Notes: generated by a model not told the origin, from the sequence alone. Counted from the first letter of the stretch, positions 1-9,273 are shown. The stretch: DNA of 56,137 nucleotides from Vibrio rhodolitus (GCF_003350325.1 NZ_QLYZ01000024.1:1-56137); one strand, 5' to 3'. A program made the numbers and translations.

Positions 1-200
1 CTTGGGTTTTGCGTCCAATCCATTTTTCCGTGCTTTCTCAGCCAAGTTAAAACAGTTGAGCGACCTTGGATACCATAAATGGCTTGTGCTTGCTTGTAGG
101 TCATTTCTCCTTTTTCTACGGCATCAACGACCTGCAATTTAAAGCCTAGTGTGTAATCACGCTGAGTGCGCTTAATGTAGAGTTTATTTGAAGTGGTCAT
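1..200 (-). CDS. IS3-family transposase OrfA, partial (C-terminal part outside window)
   Basis: The first 66 codons are visible on the minus strand, starting at an ATG at 200 preceded by GAGGA seven bases upstream. The protein begins MTTSNKLYIKRTQRDYTLGF and continues with a helix-turn-helix of the transposase 8 / IS3 OrfA type, including a WLRKHGK segment. OrfA is the DNA-binding partner; in this family it is joined to the OrfB catalytic domain by programmed frameshifting. OrfB lies outside the window, so whether the element is intact is unknown. Confidence 0.8.
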   Translation of the reverse strand, partial: MTTSNKLYIKRTQRDYTLGFKLQVVDAVEKGEMTYKQAQAIYGIQGRSTVLTWLRKHGKMDWTQNP

Positions 201-240
201 AATTCGTCCTCAATGTGTAAACACATTTCAGGACGGGACA
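1..240 (-). mobile_element. IS3-family insertion sequence, left part only (continues beyond the window)
   Basis: The element runs off the window at base 1. Its 5' end on the minus strand is at 240, where the sequence reads TGTCCCGTCCTGAAATGTG inward. IS3-family ends start with 5'-TG and finish with CA-3', so the boundary fits. A transposase OrfA reading frame starts about 40 bases inside the end, the usual IS3 layout. The element abuts a decayed tRNA/terminator repeat at 241. The other end, and so any target duplication, cannot be seen. Confidence 0.8.
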
Positions 241-306
241 TGTAAATGCAAAAAGCCCCGTCATTTCTGACGAGGCTTTAAATGGTGGTCGGTGCAGCGG
301 GATTCG
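241..306 (-). repeat. Decayed duplicate of tRNA-Pro 3' end plus terminator
   Basis: This stretch repeats 360-426 with a few mismatches and one missing base. Read on the minus strand it holds about the last 20 bases of a tRNA-Pro including CCA, a short spacer and a stem-loop with a U-run (250-279). The rest of the tRNA is missing: 307-359 is unrelated to tRNA-Pro. It is a remnant, not a functional tRNA, and lies between the real operon terminator and the IS end. Confidence 0.75.
250..279 (-). terminator. Terminator copy within the decayed tRNA repeat
   Basis: On the minus strand AAAGCCTCGTCA pairs with TGACGGGGCTTT (one G-U) around a four-base loop and is followed by a U-run. It duplicates the stem-loop at 369-399 and probably acts as a back-up terminator of the tRNA operon. 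Confidence 0.6.
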
Positions 307-368
307 ATTGGACTGGCATTCCAGACCCCGACTCAACATGTGCAGACTTAGTCTTATGCTGTAAATGC

Positions 369-399
369 AAAAAGACCCCGTCATTGCTGACGAGGTCTT
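369..399 (-). terminator. Rho-independent terminator of the Arg-His-Pro-His-Pro tRNA operon
   Basis: On the minus strand AAGACCTCGTCA pairs with TGACGGGGTCTT (one G-U) around the loop GCAA, followed by a U-run. It lies just after the last tRNA-Pro. Confidence 0.85.
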
Positions 400-405
400 A
401 AATGG

Positions 406-482
<77 letters not shown>

Positions 483-505
483 AGCATGTATTCTTTAGAA
501 AAGAA

Positions 506-582
506 TGGGGTGGCTAACGGGATTTGAACCCGCGACAACCGGAATCACAATCCGGGACTCTACCAACTGAGCTATAGCCACC
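506..582 (-). tRNA. tRNA-His (GUG), distal copy
   Basis: A 77-base tRNA with encoded CCA and anticodon GTG (GGATTGTGATTCC). The extra 5' G opposite C73, typical of tRNA-His, is present. It differs from the copy at 767-843: a T instead of C at the end of the D stem gives a G-U pair, and the T-stem pair is changed on both sides. Confidence 0.95.
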
Positions 583-625
583 ATCAAATTGTCATGTTTA
601 CCGTTCAAAACGTTAAACTAAATAG

Positions 626-702
<77 letters not shown>

Positions 703-766
703 ACTTATGTTTTATCTCTAAGAGAATGGAAGCTTATGCTACCTAAACCATTTTCAAAAAGGAAAA

Positions 767-843
767 TGGGGTGGCTAACGAGACTTGAACTCGCGACAAC
801 CGGAATCACAATCCGGGGCTCTACCAACTGAGCTATAGCCACC
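767..843 (-). tRNA. tRNA-His (GUG), proximal copy
   Basis: A 77-base tRNA with anticodon GTG and encoded CCA. Its T-stem reads GCGAG/CTCGT where the other copy has GCGGG/CCCGT, a compensated change. It is the second gene of the operon, after tRNA-Arg. Confidence 0.95.
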
Positions 844-874
844 ATAGTTTTTCACCGATTTTCCTCCAGGCTTA

Positions 875-951
<77 letters not shown>

Positions 952-972
952 ATGCCCCATCGGCGGAGAGGA

Positions 973-1001
973 ATAATACGGATATCACACTATTGCGTCT
1001 A
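973..1001 (-). promoter_or_regulatory. Sigma-70 promoter of the tRNA operon
   Basis: On the minus strand a -35 TAGACG (996-1001) and a -10 TATTAT (973-978) are separated by 17 bases. A C-rich discriminator follows and a T/A-rich stretch lies upstream of the -35. This is the expected layout of a strong, stringently controlled stable-RNA promoter. Confidence 0.7.
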
Positions 1002-1233
1002 GTACTTTTTCAACTTTTTTTATCGTTTGATGCCTTTTTCAGCAACAAAGGTCAAATAAAAGTCACTTAAGCATGTGATATAACCCCGCTCGTTGGGAAG
1101 TTATTGTTTATTGCAACAACTTATCGAGATATAATCACCCACTGTTTACATTGATTTAACAGCTCAATTGTTCTGTTTGTCAAATGAAACTCTAAATAAA
1201 AGGTAAGCATGAACTTACCCTCAGGAATGTATA

Positions 1234-1659
1234 GTGAGTTTAATGGATATGTCTCGAAAAATCTTAACCGCTTTGGTCGCTGCAGCAACATTTTCTAGCG
1301 CTACTTTTGCAGCAAACGTGAGCCAAGAACAATATGATGCGATTGCAGAAAGAATTAAACCTGTCGGTGATGTTTATCTAGTTGGCAGTGAGCCTGTTGC
1401 GGCAGCAGTACCAACGGGTCCTCGCGATGGTGCAACGGTATACGGCACCTTCTGTACCGCTTGTCACTCAACAGGGATCAGTGGCGCTCCAAAAACCGGT
1501 GACGCGGGTGACTGGTCACCACGTATCGCCCAAGGTCGCGATGTGTTGAACAACCACGCTATCAATGGCTTTAATGCCATGCCAGCCAAAGGTTCATGTA
1601 TGGATTGTTCTGACGATGAAATCATCGCCGCTATCGACCATATGATTGAAGGTCTGTAA
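1234..1659 (+). CDS. Cytochrome c5 family monohaem protein
   Basis: A periplasmic electron-transfer protein of 141 residues. Residues 7-27 form a Sec signal peptide ending ATFAA. The single haem site is CTACH at 74-78, and Met116 in NAMPAKG is the likely sixth ligand. A second Cys pair (C122, C125) near the C-terminus is typical of cytochrome c5. The start is GTG 1234, preceded by AGGAA six bases upstream; ATG 1243 and ATG 1249 are alternatives that still keep the signal peptide. A GGTAAG/CTTACC stem-loop sits just upstream of the ribosome-binding site. The gene stands alone, convergent with rep. Confidence 0.9.
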   Translation: MSLMDMSRKILTALVAAATFSSATFAANVSQEQYDAIAERIKPVGDVYLVGSEPVAAAVPTGPRDGATVYGTFCTACHSTGISGAPKTGDAGDWSPRIAQGRDVLNNHAINGFNAMPAKGSCMDCSDDEIIAAIDHMIEGL

Positions 1660-1678
1660 GACCACCGTGATAAAAAGC

Positions 1679-1706
1679 AAAAGGCTTGGGAACCCCAAGC
1701 CTTTTT
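1679..1706. terminator. Bidirectional terminator between cytochrome c5 and rep
   Basis: AAAGGCTTGGG pairs with the CCCAAGCCTTT side around a short loop, with a T-run on the plus side and an A-run on the other. It serves the convergent cytochrome c5 and rep transcripts. Confidence 0.85.
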
Positions 1707-1727
1707 GATTTTTGCTCTACACAAACG

Positions 1728-3743
1728 TTACTTCTTAAACATCGCGCGTAAGTTCGCGATATGCGCCTGCCCTTTTGCCATACGCTCTTCTTGTGTCACT
1801 GGCTTTTTAGTTTGTTCCCATTCAACATCATCAAATGGCAATTCATCTAAAAAACGACTCTGAGTCGGTTTGATCAACTCACCATACTGGCGACGTTCAC
1901 GACACATAGTAAAAGTCAGCTCTTTCTGTGCGCGGGTAATACCCACGTACATCAGGCGGCGCTCCTCTTCGACGTTATCCTCATCAATGCTGGTTTGGTG
2001 CGGCAAAATGCCCTCTTCCGTACCAATCAAATAGACGTATGGGAACTCCAAACCTTTTGAGGCGTGCAGCGTCATTAACTGCACCGCGTCGCTATCTTCA
2101 TCTTCTTCGCCACGTTCCATCATGTCACGCAGTGTCAGGCGTTGAACCACTTCACGCAGTGTTTTCTCTTCTTGGTCGTAGTTATCACCTTCTAAGTCTG
2201 ACACTATCCAAGAGTAAAGATCCGAAACGTTCTTCATCCGCATCTCAGCCGCTTTCGGGCTTGAAGAGGTTTCATACAACCAATCTTCGTAATTGATATC
2301 ACGCACAAGAGAGCGAACCGCTTCTACTGTATCGCCACGCTCAGCTTGATCAGAAATCGCCACCAGCCAGGTAGTAAAACGGCGCAAATTCTCTAAGCCT
2401 CGTCCAGAAAGGTGATGCTCTAGACCTAACTCAAAGCTTGCCTCAAACAAGCTCTTACCACGCATGTTGGCGTAGCTGCCAAGCTTTTCTAACGTGACCG
2501 GTCCAATTTCACGCTTCGGCGTATTCACGATACGTAGGAAGGCGTTGTCATCATCAGGGTTCACCAAGACTTTGAGGTAAGCCATGATGTCTTTGATTTC
2601 AGCGCGAGCAAAAAACGACGTGCCGCCAGATAACTTGTATGGCACACGGTTTTGCATCAAGGATTTTTCAATCAAACGTGACTGATGATTACCACGATAC
2701 AAAATCGCATAGTCACGGTAATCAGTACGATTTAAGAATTTATGCGCAATGATTTCACCGGTAACCCGTTCAGCTTCATGGTCTTCATTTTTTGCCAACA
2801 ACACTTTCAGTTGCTCACCGTCAGGCAGCTCTGAGAACAACGACTTCTCATAGACGTGCGGGTTATTGGCAATCAGAATGTTAGCACAGCGCAAAATACG
2901 ATTGGTTGAACGGTAGTTCTGCTCCAGCTTAATCAGCTTAAGACTTGGGTAATCTTCACCAAGCAACACCAGGTTTTGTGGTTTTGCCCCGCGCCATGAG
3001 TAAATCGACTGGTCATCATCACCTACCACCGTAAAACGCGCACGCTCACCCACCAGCAAACGCACCAACTCATACTGACTGGTGTTGGTATCTTGGTACT
3101 CATCGACCAACAGGTAGCGGATCTTATTTTGCCAACGCTCGCGCACCTCGGCATTACCACGCAGCAGCAATACTGGCATCAAGATCAGATCATCAAAATC
3201 CAAAGCGTTATAAGCACGCATCTGCTTTTGGTACATCTCAAAACAGAAAGCAAATAGCTGCTGTTGCTCACCCTGAGCACGCGCTTTGGCTTCATCTGGC
3301 GACAACATGTCGTTTTTCCAATTCGAGATAGCACTCATCAGTTGACGCAGCAGATCTTTATCACCATCTAACTGTTTCTCGGTCAGCTCTTTTAATAGAG
3401 CTAACTGGTCTTGGTCATCAAACAGCGAAAAACCCGATTTCAAACCGAGATGCTTGTGCTCACGCTTAATAATATTCAAACCAAGAGTGTGGAAAGTTGA
3501 GACCATCAACCCTTTCGACTCTTGTTTCCCTAATGTCTGTCCAACACGCTCTTTCATTTCACGTGCGGCTTTATTGGTAAAGGTTACTGCCGCAATATTG
3601 CGCGCTTTATAGCCGCACTGCTGAACCAAGTAAGCAATTTTGTTAGTGATCACTCGCGTTTTACCAGAGCCCGCGCCTGCCAATACAAGGCATGGGCCTG
3701 ACACATACTTAACCGCTTGGTCTTGTCCGGGGTTCAGCTTCAT
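1728..3743 (-). CDS. rep: ATP-dependent DNA helicase Rep
   Basis: A superfamily 1A 3'-5' helicase that clears proteins ahead of the replication fork and helps restart. It has 671 residues; E. coli Rep has 673. All helicase motifs are visible: Walker A AGAGSGKT at 22-29, motif Ia with AVTFTNKAAREM, Walker B LLVDEYQDTN near 215, motif III VVGDDDQSIYSWRGA, motif V LMTLHASKGLEFPYV and motif VI RRLMYVGITRAQ. Similarity to Rep along the whole length, including the C-terminal end, favours Rep over UvrD. It is a single-gene unit that shares a terminator with cytochrome c5. Confidence 0.95.
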   Translation of the reverse strand: MKLNPGQDQAVKYVSGPCLVLAGAGSGKTRVITNKIAYLVQQCGYKARNIAAVTFTNKAAREMKERVGQTLGKQESKGLMVSTFHTLGLNIIKREHKHLGLKSGFSLFDDQDQLALLKELTEKQLDGDKDLLRQLMSAISNWKNDMLSPDEAKARAQGEQQQLFAFCFEMYQKQMRAYNALDFDDLILMPVLLLRGNAEVRERWQNKIRYLLVDEYQDTNTSQYELVRLLVGERARFTVVGDDDQSIYSWRGAKPQNLVLLGEDYPSLKLIKLEQNYRSTNRILRCANILIANNPHVYEKSLFSELPDGEQLKVLLAKNEDHEAERVTGEIIAHKFLNRTDYRDYAILYRGNHQSRLIEKSLMQNRVPYKLSGGTSFFARAEIKDIMAYLKVLVNPDDDNAFLRIVNTPKREIGPVTLEKLGSYANMRGKSLFEASFELGLEHHLSGRGLENLRRFTTWLVAISDQAERGDTVEAVRSLVRDINYEDWLYETSSSPKAAEMRMKNVSDLYSWIVSDLEGDNYDQEEKTLREVVQRLTLRDMMERGEEDEDSDAVQLMTLHASKGLEFPYVYLIGTEEGILPHQTSIDEDNVEEERRLMYVGITRAQKELTFTMCRERRQYGELIKPTQSRFLDELPFDDVEWEQTKKPVTQEERMAKGQAHIANLRAMFKK

Positions 3744-3894
3744 GATGGTCTCATCCAGAAAAATTAATGGCGCCTATAATAATGGTGCAACACGACGATT
3801 GCTAATATTTAAGTAAAGCGCCCACAAGGTGCGATTGCCACCCTCGCACTTATATCCATCAACAAGATTTTTACTGAATTAATGCAATACTTTA

Positions 3895-3945
3895 TTGAAC
3901 TTCTGTGTGTAATTTGGTCTATAATGAATGAACGTTCATTCATTA
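3895..3945 (+). promoter_or_regulatory. vexRAB promoter with overlapping 24-bp palindromic operator
   Basis: A consensus -10 TATAAT at 3920-3925 follows a possible -35 TTGAAC at 3895-3900 with a long 19-base gap. A perfect 24-base inverted repeat, half-site TAATGAATGAAC, covers 3922-3945. It overlaps the -10 and the start region, 14 bases before the vexR ATG. This is where an autorepressing TetR-family protein would bind. Confidence 0.75.
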
Positions 3946-3958
3946 GCGGTCTCATTAA

Positions 3959-4540
3959 ATGACCAAAAAACTCAGTGTAGATAAAAAGCAGCAAATTCTG
4001 GATGCCGCAGAAGCAATTCTCGCGGAGTCAGGGTTTCATGGCTTATCCATGCAGAAAGTCGCCAAACTTGCCGGCGTCGCTGCGGGAACTATCTATTGTT
4101 ACTTTTCTGATAAGGAGCACCTTCTTGCTGAGGTGCGGCTCAATGTCACCCAACGTATTGCCGATGCCGTACAAGCTGGGGTCGATGGGGATGAGCCTCT
4201 CAAAGATCGTTATCGCACCATGTGGTTAAACACTTGGAACTTAGCGGTGTCGAATAAAAACGCCTTAAGTAACCGAGTGCAATATGACTCACTACCCTGC
4301 ACTACCGATATAGAGATTCGTGCCCAAGAAAAGCTGAAGTTTCACCAAGTACAAAAGCTATTTGAAGATGGCAAAACGCAAAAGGTCTTTAAGCCGATTG
4401 CTAATGAAGTTTTGTCTGGTTTGACATTTGAGGCGTGTGTAGCGCTTGCTCGTAAACATGCGTGGGGGTTTTACCATCTGGATGATGAGGCGATTGAAGC
4501 CGCCATCAATGCCAGCTGGGACGCAGTAATTAATCATTAA
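3959..4540 (+). CDS. vexR: TetR-family repressor of the adjacent RND efflux operon (VexR-like)
   Basis: A 193-residue TetR/AcrR-family regulator. Residues 9-55 form the DNA-binding domain, with the family signature GVAAGTIYCYFSDKEHLLAEV. The remainder is a variable helical ligand-binding domain. It is the first gene of an operon: 18 bases separate it from vexA. A long perfect palindrome lies on its own promoter, so autoregulation and control of vexAB are likely. From memory, V. cholerae VexR (next to vexAB and near ilvC) responds to efflux substrates. The symbol rests on family plus conserved gene order. Confidence 0.8.
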   Translation: MTKKLSVDKKQQILDAAEAILAESGFHGLSMQKVAKLAGVAAGTIYCYFSDKEHLLAEVRLNVTQRIADAVQAGVDGDEPLKDRYRTMWLNTWNLAVSNKNALSNRVQYDSLPCTTDIEIRAQEKLKFHQVQKLFEDGKTQKVFKPIANEVLSGLTFEACVALARKHAWGFYHLDDEAIEAAINASWDAVINH

Positions 4541-4558
4541 CTTGGAGTTCTAATAAGA

Positions 4559-5665
4559 ATGAAAAAGTGGACTTTCTTTATGATTGTCATCGTCTTGCTA
4601 CTGTTTGGTAGCGTGATTGGTTTCAATCTATTCAAGCAACAAAAAATAGCTGAATATCTCGCTAACCGACCAGAGCCAGAATTTCCGGTGACGGTAACGC
4701 AAGTAAAACCTGTCGATTGGGTACCTGTTATCGAAGCGATCGGTTTTATCGAGCCTAACCAAGGTGTCACCGTCGCCAATGAAACCAGCGGTGTAATTGA
4801 TAAAATTAGTTTCGAGTCGGGAACCCAGGTTGAAGAAGGTCAGTTACTTATCACTCTTGATTCTGAAGTAGAAAAAGCCAATTTAAAAAGTGCTCAGGCA
4901 AAATTGCCAGCGGCACAAGCCAAATATAAGCGCTACCAAGGTCTGTACAAAAAAGGCTCTATCTCCAAAGAGGCTTACGACGAAGCTGGCGCTAACTACT
5001 TCTCTCTACAAGCAGAAATTGAAAGCCTAAAAGCCTCAATTGACCGCCGCGAAATCCAAGCGCCATTTGCTGGTGAAGTGGGTATTCGTAATGTTTATCT
5101 TGGTCAGTATCTACAAGCTGGCAGCGATATCGTCCGTCTAGAAGACACCACCGTAATGCGCCTGCGTTTTACTGTGTCGCAAACCGACATCTCGCGTATC
5201 CAGCTTAAACAAGAAGTAGAAATCTACGTGGATGCTTACCCAGAAAAACCGTTTAAAGGTTCCATCTCAGCGATTGAGCCTGCTGTTAACGTGCAAAGTG
5301 GTCTGATCCAAGTACAAGCGGATATCCCTAACAGCGATGGTAAATTGCGCAGCGGCATGTTCGCCCGTGCCAACATCATCCTACCTAAGCTAGTCGACCA
5401 AGTGACTCTGCCACAAACCGCCATTACCTACACCCTATACGGCGACAATGTTTACATCGTGACAGAAGAAGATGGTGAGAAACGTGTACAACAACACGTT
5501 GTTAAAGTTGGTGAGCGTGTGGCTGATATCGCCCATATTCTTGAAGGCGTTAAGCCAGGAGATACGGTCGTGACAACAGGTCAAGTACGCTTGAGTAATG
5601 GTGCGAAAGTTCGCGTCGTGGAAAGTGACGCAACCACACCACCTGCTGAAACACCAATGCTGTAA
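4559..5665 (+). CDS. vexA: RND efflux periplasmic adaptor (membrane fusion protein), VexA-like
   Basis: A 368-residue membrane fusion protein that links the inner-membrane pump to a TolC-type outer-membrane channel. An uncleaved N-terminal membrane anchor covers about residues 4-24; no lipobox cysteine is seen. Then come the first half of the lipoyl domain (GVIDKISFESGTQVEEGQLL), an alpha-helical hairpin at about 100-160, the second lipoyl half (IQAPFAGEVGIRNVYLGQYL), a beta-barrel and a membrane-proximal domain. A good ribosome-binding site (TTGGAG) precedes it, and 11 bases separate it from vexB. No outer-membrane component is encoded next to it. Confidence 0.85.
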   Translation: MKKWTFFMIVIVLLLFGSVIGFNLFKQQKIAEYLANRPEPEFPVTVTQVKPVDWVPVIEAIGFIEPNQGVTVANETSGVIDKISFESGTQVEEGQLLITLDSEVEKANLKSAQAKLPAAQAKYKRYQGLYKKGSISKEAYDEAGANYFSLQAEIESLKASIDRREIQAPFAGEVGIRNVYLGQYLQAGSDIVRLEDTTVMRLRFTVSQTDISRIQLKQEVEIYVDAYPEKPFKGSISAIEPAVNVQSGLIQVQADIPNSDGKLRSGMFARANIILPKLVDQVTLPQTAITYTLYGDNVYIVTEEDGEKRVQQHVVKVGERVADIAHILEGVKPGDTVVTTGQVRLSNGAKVRVVESDATTPPAETPML

Positions 5666-5676
5666 TTGGAGGATTC

Positions 5677-8600
5677 ATGCGCTTTACTGATGTTTTTATT
5701 AAACGTCCAGTTTTAGCGGTATCGATCAGTTTCTTGATTGCCTTGCTTGGTATGCAAGCGGTTTTCAAGATGCAGGTTCGCGAATACCCTGAAATGACGA
5801 ACACAGTAGTGACGGTATCCACCAGCTACTACGGCGCCAGTGCCGACCTTATCCAAGGCTTTATTACCCAGCCTTTGGAACAAGCCGTCGCGCAGGCAGA
5901 TAATATTGATTATATGACTTCACAGTCTGTGTTAGGTAAATCGACCATCACAGTCAACATGAAGCTCAATACCGACCCGAATGCTGCCTTATCGGATATT
6001 CTGGCTAAAACCAACTCGGTACGTTCGCAGCTCCCTAAAGAAGCGGAAGACCCGACGGTAACCATGTCGACCGGTTCGACTACCGCGGTACTGTACATCG
6101 GCTTTACCAGTGACGAGCTTAATTCAAGCCAAATCACTGACTACCTAGAGCGAGTGATCAACCCGCAGCTATTTACGGTTAACGGCGTATCAAAAGTCGA
6201 CCTTTATGGTGGCATGAAATACGCGCTGCGTATTTGGCTAGACCCAGCTAAGATGGCTGCGATCAAGATGACCGCGACAGATGTGATGAACGTGCTTAAC
6301 GCCAACAACTATCAATCTGCAACCGGTCAAGCAGTCGGCGAATTCGTACTTTACAACGGTAGTGCGGATACCCAAGTCTCCAACGTCGAAGAGCTATCCA
6401 ACTTGGTGGTGAAATCTGACGAAGGTGAAGTTATCCGCCTTGGTGATATCGCCAAAGTAACACTGGCGAAAAGCCATGACGTTTACCGCGCGAGTGCCAA
6501 TGGTCAAGAAGCCGTGGTCGCTGCGATTAACGCCGCGCCTAGTGCTAACCCAATCAACATCGCTGCCGATGTGTTAGAACTGCTGCCTCAACTCGAGCGT
6601 AACTTACCTAGCACCATCAAAATGAACGTGATGTATGACTCAACCATCGCGATTAATGAATCCATTCATGAAGTGGTGAAGACCATCCTTGAAGCGGCAG
6701 TAATCGTACTGGTAGTAATCACGCTGTTCTTGGGTTCTTTCCGTGCGGTAATCATTCCTATCGTTACTATTCCGCTCTCACTGATTGGTGTAGCGATGGT
6801 GATGCAGGCAATGGGTTTCTCTTGGAACTTGATGACCCTCCTAGCGATGGTACTGGCAATCGGTCTGGTGGTGGATGATGCGATCGTGGTACTCGAGAAC
6901 GTTGACCGTCACGTCAAACTGGGTGAATCACCTTTCCGCGCCGCCATTATCGGTACGCGTGAAATTGCGGTACCCGTAATTGCGATGACATTAACGCTCG
7001 GTGCGGTATACGCGCCAATCGCACTCATGGGTGGTATTACTGGCTCGCTATTTAAAGAGTTTGCTCTCACCTTGGCGGGTGCGGTGTTTGTCTCGGGTAT
7101 CGTGGCACTGACCCTATCGCCAATGATGTGTTCAAAAATGCTCAAAGCTAATGAAGAGCCGAGCAAGTTTGAGCAAAAAGTGCATCATATTCTCGATGGC
7201 ATGACTAATCGCTACGCGAAAATGCTTAAAGCCGTTATGGACCATCGCCCAGTGGTGCTTGCTTTTGCGGTTATCGTGTTTGCCACACTCCCAGTGCTGT
7301 TTAAGTTTATTCCAAGTGAACTTGCCCCTTCAGAAGATAAAGGCGTAGTGATGTTGATGGGTACAGCCCCATCAAATGCGAACTTGGACTACATGCAAAA
7401 CACCATGAACGACGTAAACAAGATTCTGTCTGATCAGCCAGAAGTGGCGTTTGCTCAGGTGTTTACTGGTGTGCCTAACTCAAACCAAGCCTTTGGTATT
7501 GCCTCAATGGTGCCGTGGAGCGAACGTGAAGCGAGCCAAGCAGAAGTGGCGAACCGTGTTGGTGGTCTAGTTGCTAACGTTCCAGGTATGGCGGTAACGG
7601 CATTCCAGATGCCAGAGCTGCCAGGTGCAGGCTCAGGTCTGCCATTGCAGTTCGTCATTACCACGCCAAATGCCTTTGAAAGCTTGTTTGCGATTGCTAC
7701 TGAAGTGTTGACACAAGTGAAGTCGAGCCCGATGTTTGTCTACTCGGATCTGGATCTGAACTACGATTCCGCGACGATGAAAATCAACATCGACAAAGAC
7801 AAAGCTGGTGCTTATGGCGTGACGATGCAGGACATCGGTATCACGCTTAGTACCATGATGGCGGATGGCTACGTTAACCGTATCGACCTAAATGGTCGCT
7901 CATACGAAGTTATTCCTCAGGTTGAGCGTAAGTGGCGCCTTAACCCAGAATCAATGAATAACTACTACGTACGCGCAGCCGATGGCAAAGCGGTACCTCT
8001 AGGTAGCCTAATTACCATTGATGTTGTCGCGGAGCCTCGCTCACTACCACACTTCAACCAGCTAAACTCAGCGACGGTTGGTGCAGTACCTGCACCAGGC
8101 ACGGCAATGGGTGATGCCATCACATGGTTTGAAGATGTCGCAGCGAATACCCTACCGAGTGGTTACAACCACGACTATATGGGTGAAGCGCGCCAATACG
8201 TAACGGAAGGTAGTGCACTGTATGCCACCTTCGGTCTCGCTTTGGCGATCATCTTCTTGGTACTGGCGATTCAGTTTGAGTCAATCAAAGACCCAATCGT
8301 CATCATGGTATCGGTACCGCTGGCGATCTGTGGTGCATTGATTGCTCTGGCTTGGGGCGCGGCAACGATGAACATCTACTCGCAAGTCGGTCTGATCACG
8401 TTAGTCGGTCTGATCACCAAGCACGGTATCTTGATTTGTGAGGTAGCCAAAGAAGAGCAGCTGCATAACAAACTCAGCAAGATGGATGCAGTAATGGAGG
8501 CGGCGAAAGTTCGTCTACGCCCTATCCTGATGACGACCGCGGCAATGATTGCGGGTCTAATCCCACTGATGTACGCCACCGGTGCGGGTGCAGCGCAGCG

Positions 8601-8799
8601 CTTTAGTATCGGCATCGTAATCGTCGCAGGTCTTGCGATTGGTACGCTGTTTACACTGTTTGTACTGCCAGTGATTTACAGTTACCTAGCAGAGAAACAT
8701 AAGCCACTGCCTGTGTTTGTTGAAGATAAAGACTTAGAAAAGTTAGCCAGAGTTGACGAAGCGAAAGCGGCTTGTCGTGAACTCGCCAAGAAAAGCTAA
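5677..8799 (+). CDS. vexB: RND-family multidrug efflux pump, inner-membrane component, VexB-like
   Basis: A 1040-residue hydrophobe/amphiphile-efflux (HAE1-like) RND transporter, normal length, expected to have 12 membrane helices and two large periplasmic loops. The proton-relay residues are present: the Asp pair in GLVVDDAIVVLENV (helix 4), Lys in GLITKHGILICEV (helix 10) and Thr in RPILMTTAAMIAG (helix 11). It exports amphiphilic drugs, detergents or bile salts using the proton gradient. In V. cholerae VexAB works with TolC in bile and antimicrobial resistance. It is the last gene of vexRAB and ends at a clear terminator. Confidence 0.9.
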   Translation: MRFTDVFIKRPVLAVSISFLIALLGMQAVFKMQVREYPEMTNTVVTVSTSYYGASADLIQGFITQPLEQAVAQADNIDYMTSQSVLGKSTITVNMKLNTDPNAALSDILAKTNSVRSQLPKEAEDPTVTMSTGSTTAVLYIGFTSDELNSSQITDYLERVINPQLFTVNGVSKVDLYGGMKYALRIWLDPAKMAAIKMTATDVMNVLNANNYQSATGQAVGEFVLYNGSADTQVSNVEELSNLVVKSDEGEVIRLGDIAKVTLAKSHDVYRASANGQEAVVAAINAAPSANPINIAADVLELLPQLERNLPSTIKMNVMYDSTIAINESIHEVVKTILEAAVIVLVVITLFLGSFRAVIIPIVTIPLSLIGVAMVMQAMGFSWNLMTLLAMVLAIGLVVDDAIVVLENVDRHVKLGESPFRAAIIGTREIAVPVIAMTLTLGAVYAPIALMGGITGSLFKEFALTLAGAVFVSGIVALTLSPMMCSKMLKANEEPSKFEQKVHHILDGMTNRYAKMLKAVMDHRPVVLAFAVIVFATLPVLFKFIPSELAPSEDKGVVMLMGTAPSNANLDYMQNTMNDVNKILSDQPEVAFAQVFTGVPNSNQAFGIASMVPWSEREASQAEVANRVGGLVANVPGMAVTAFQMPELPGAGSGLPLQFVITTPNAFESLFAIATEVLTQVKSSPMFVYSDLDLNYDSATMKINIDKDKAGAYGVTMQDIGITLSTMMADGYVNRIDLNGRSYEVIPQVERKWRLNPESMNNYYVRAADGKAVPLGSLITIDVVAEPRSLPHFNQLNSATVGAVPAPGTAMGDAITWFEDVAANTLPSGYNHDYMGEARQYVTEGSALYATFGLALAIIFLVLAIQFESIKDPIVIMVSVPLAICGALIALAWGAATMNIYSQVGLITLVGLITKHGILICEVAKEEQLHNKLSKMDAVMEAAKVRLRPILMTTAAMIAGLIPLMYATGAGAAQRFSIGIVIVAGLAIGTLFTLFVLPVIYSYLAEKHKPLPVFVEDKDLEKLARVDEAKAACRELAKKS

Positions 8800-8823
8800 T
8801 CATTAGTCGCAACATTCACTCTT

Positions 8824-8850
8824 AAAAGGTCACTTCGGTGACCTTTTTTA
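8824..8850 (+). terminator. Terminator of vexRAB
   Basis: AAAAGGTCAC pairs with GTGACCTTTT around TTCG, followed by a T-run. Confidence 0.9.
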
Positions 8851-8976
8851 TTCCCAGCAATTTGATACTGCAATGGTGATAAGCCAAGCGCAAAAGTCGC
8901 TTTTTTGCCCTACAACTAGCGACATTTGCGTATCAATTACATAAAATGACGCCAAAGATACAGGAGTGTTCACACC

Positions 8977-9228
8977 ATGTTTGACCCAAAGAAATTAGAG
9001 CAAATCGCTAAGCAAATTCATGAGTCAATGCCGCAACCAGTGAAAGACCTAGGTGCAGACGTTGATCAGAAAGTTCGTCAAGTAATCCAAGGTCAGCTTA
9101 ACAAGCTAGACGTAGTAAGCCGCGAAGAGTTTGATGTACAAACTCAAGTTCTACTACGCACTCGCCAAAAACTTACCGAAATGGAAAAGAAACTGGCGGA
9201 TCTAGAAGCGAAGCTTGCGGATAAATAA
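8977..9228 (+). CDS. ubiK: Ubiquinone biosynthesis accessory factor UbiK
   Basis: An 83-residue BMFP-domain protein (DUF526, formerly YqiC). The N-terminal MFDPKKLEQIAKQIHESMP is an amphipathic helix that can touch membrane; residues about 50-83 form a heptad-repeat coiled coil that trimerises. UbiK binds UbiJ and supports the soluble Ubi complex in aerobic ubiquinone synthesis; ubiJ, ubiB and ubiE are at 25-28 kb in this window. It is a single gene with its own terminator and good spacing from a CAGGAG ribosome-binding site. Confidence 0.9.
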   Translation: MFDPKKLEQIAKQIHESMPQPVKDLGADVDQKVRQVIQGQLNKLDVVSREEFDVQTQVLLRTRQKLTEMEKKLADLEAKLADK

Positions 9229-9240
9229 GCGAGAAATTGA

Positions 9241-9273
9241 AAAGGCTTGCCCCAACCGGAGCAAGCCTTTTTA
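9241..9273 (+). terminator. Terminator of ubiK
   Basis: AAAGGCTTGC pairs with GCAAGCCTTT around a twelve-base loop, followed by T's. Confidence 0.85.

Noticed and set aside
184..384. Open frame of 66 codons on the minus strand
   Set aside because: It runs across the IS end, the decayed repeat and a terminator; no ribosome-binding site and no family resemblance.
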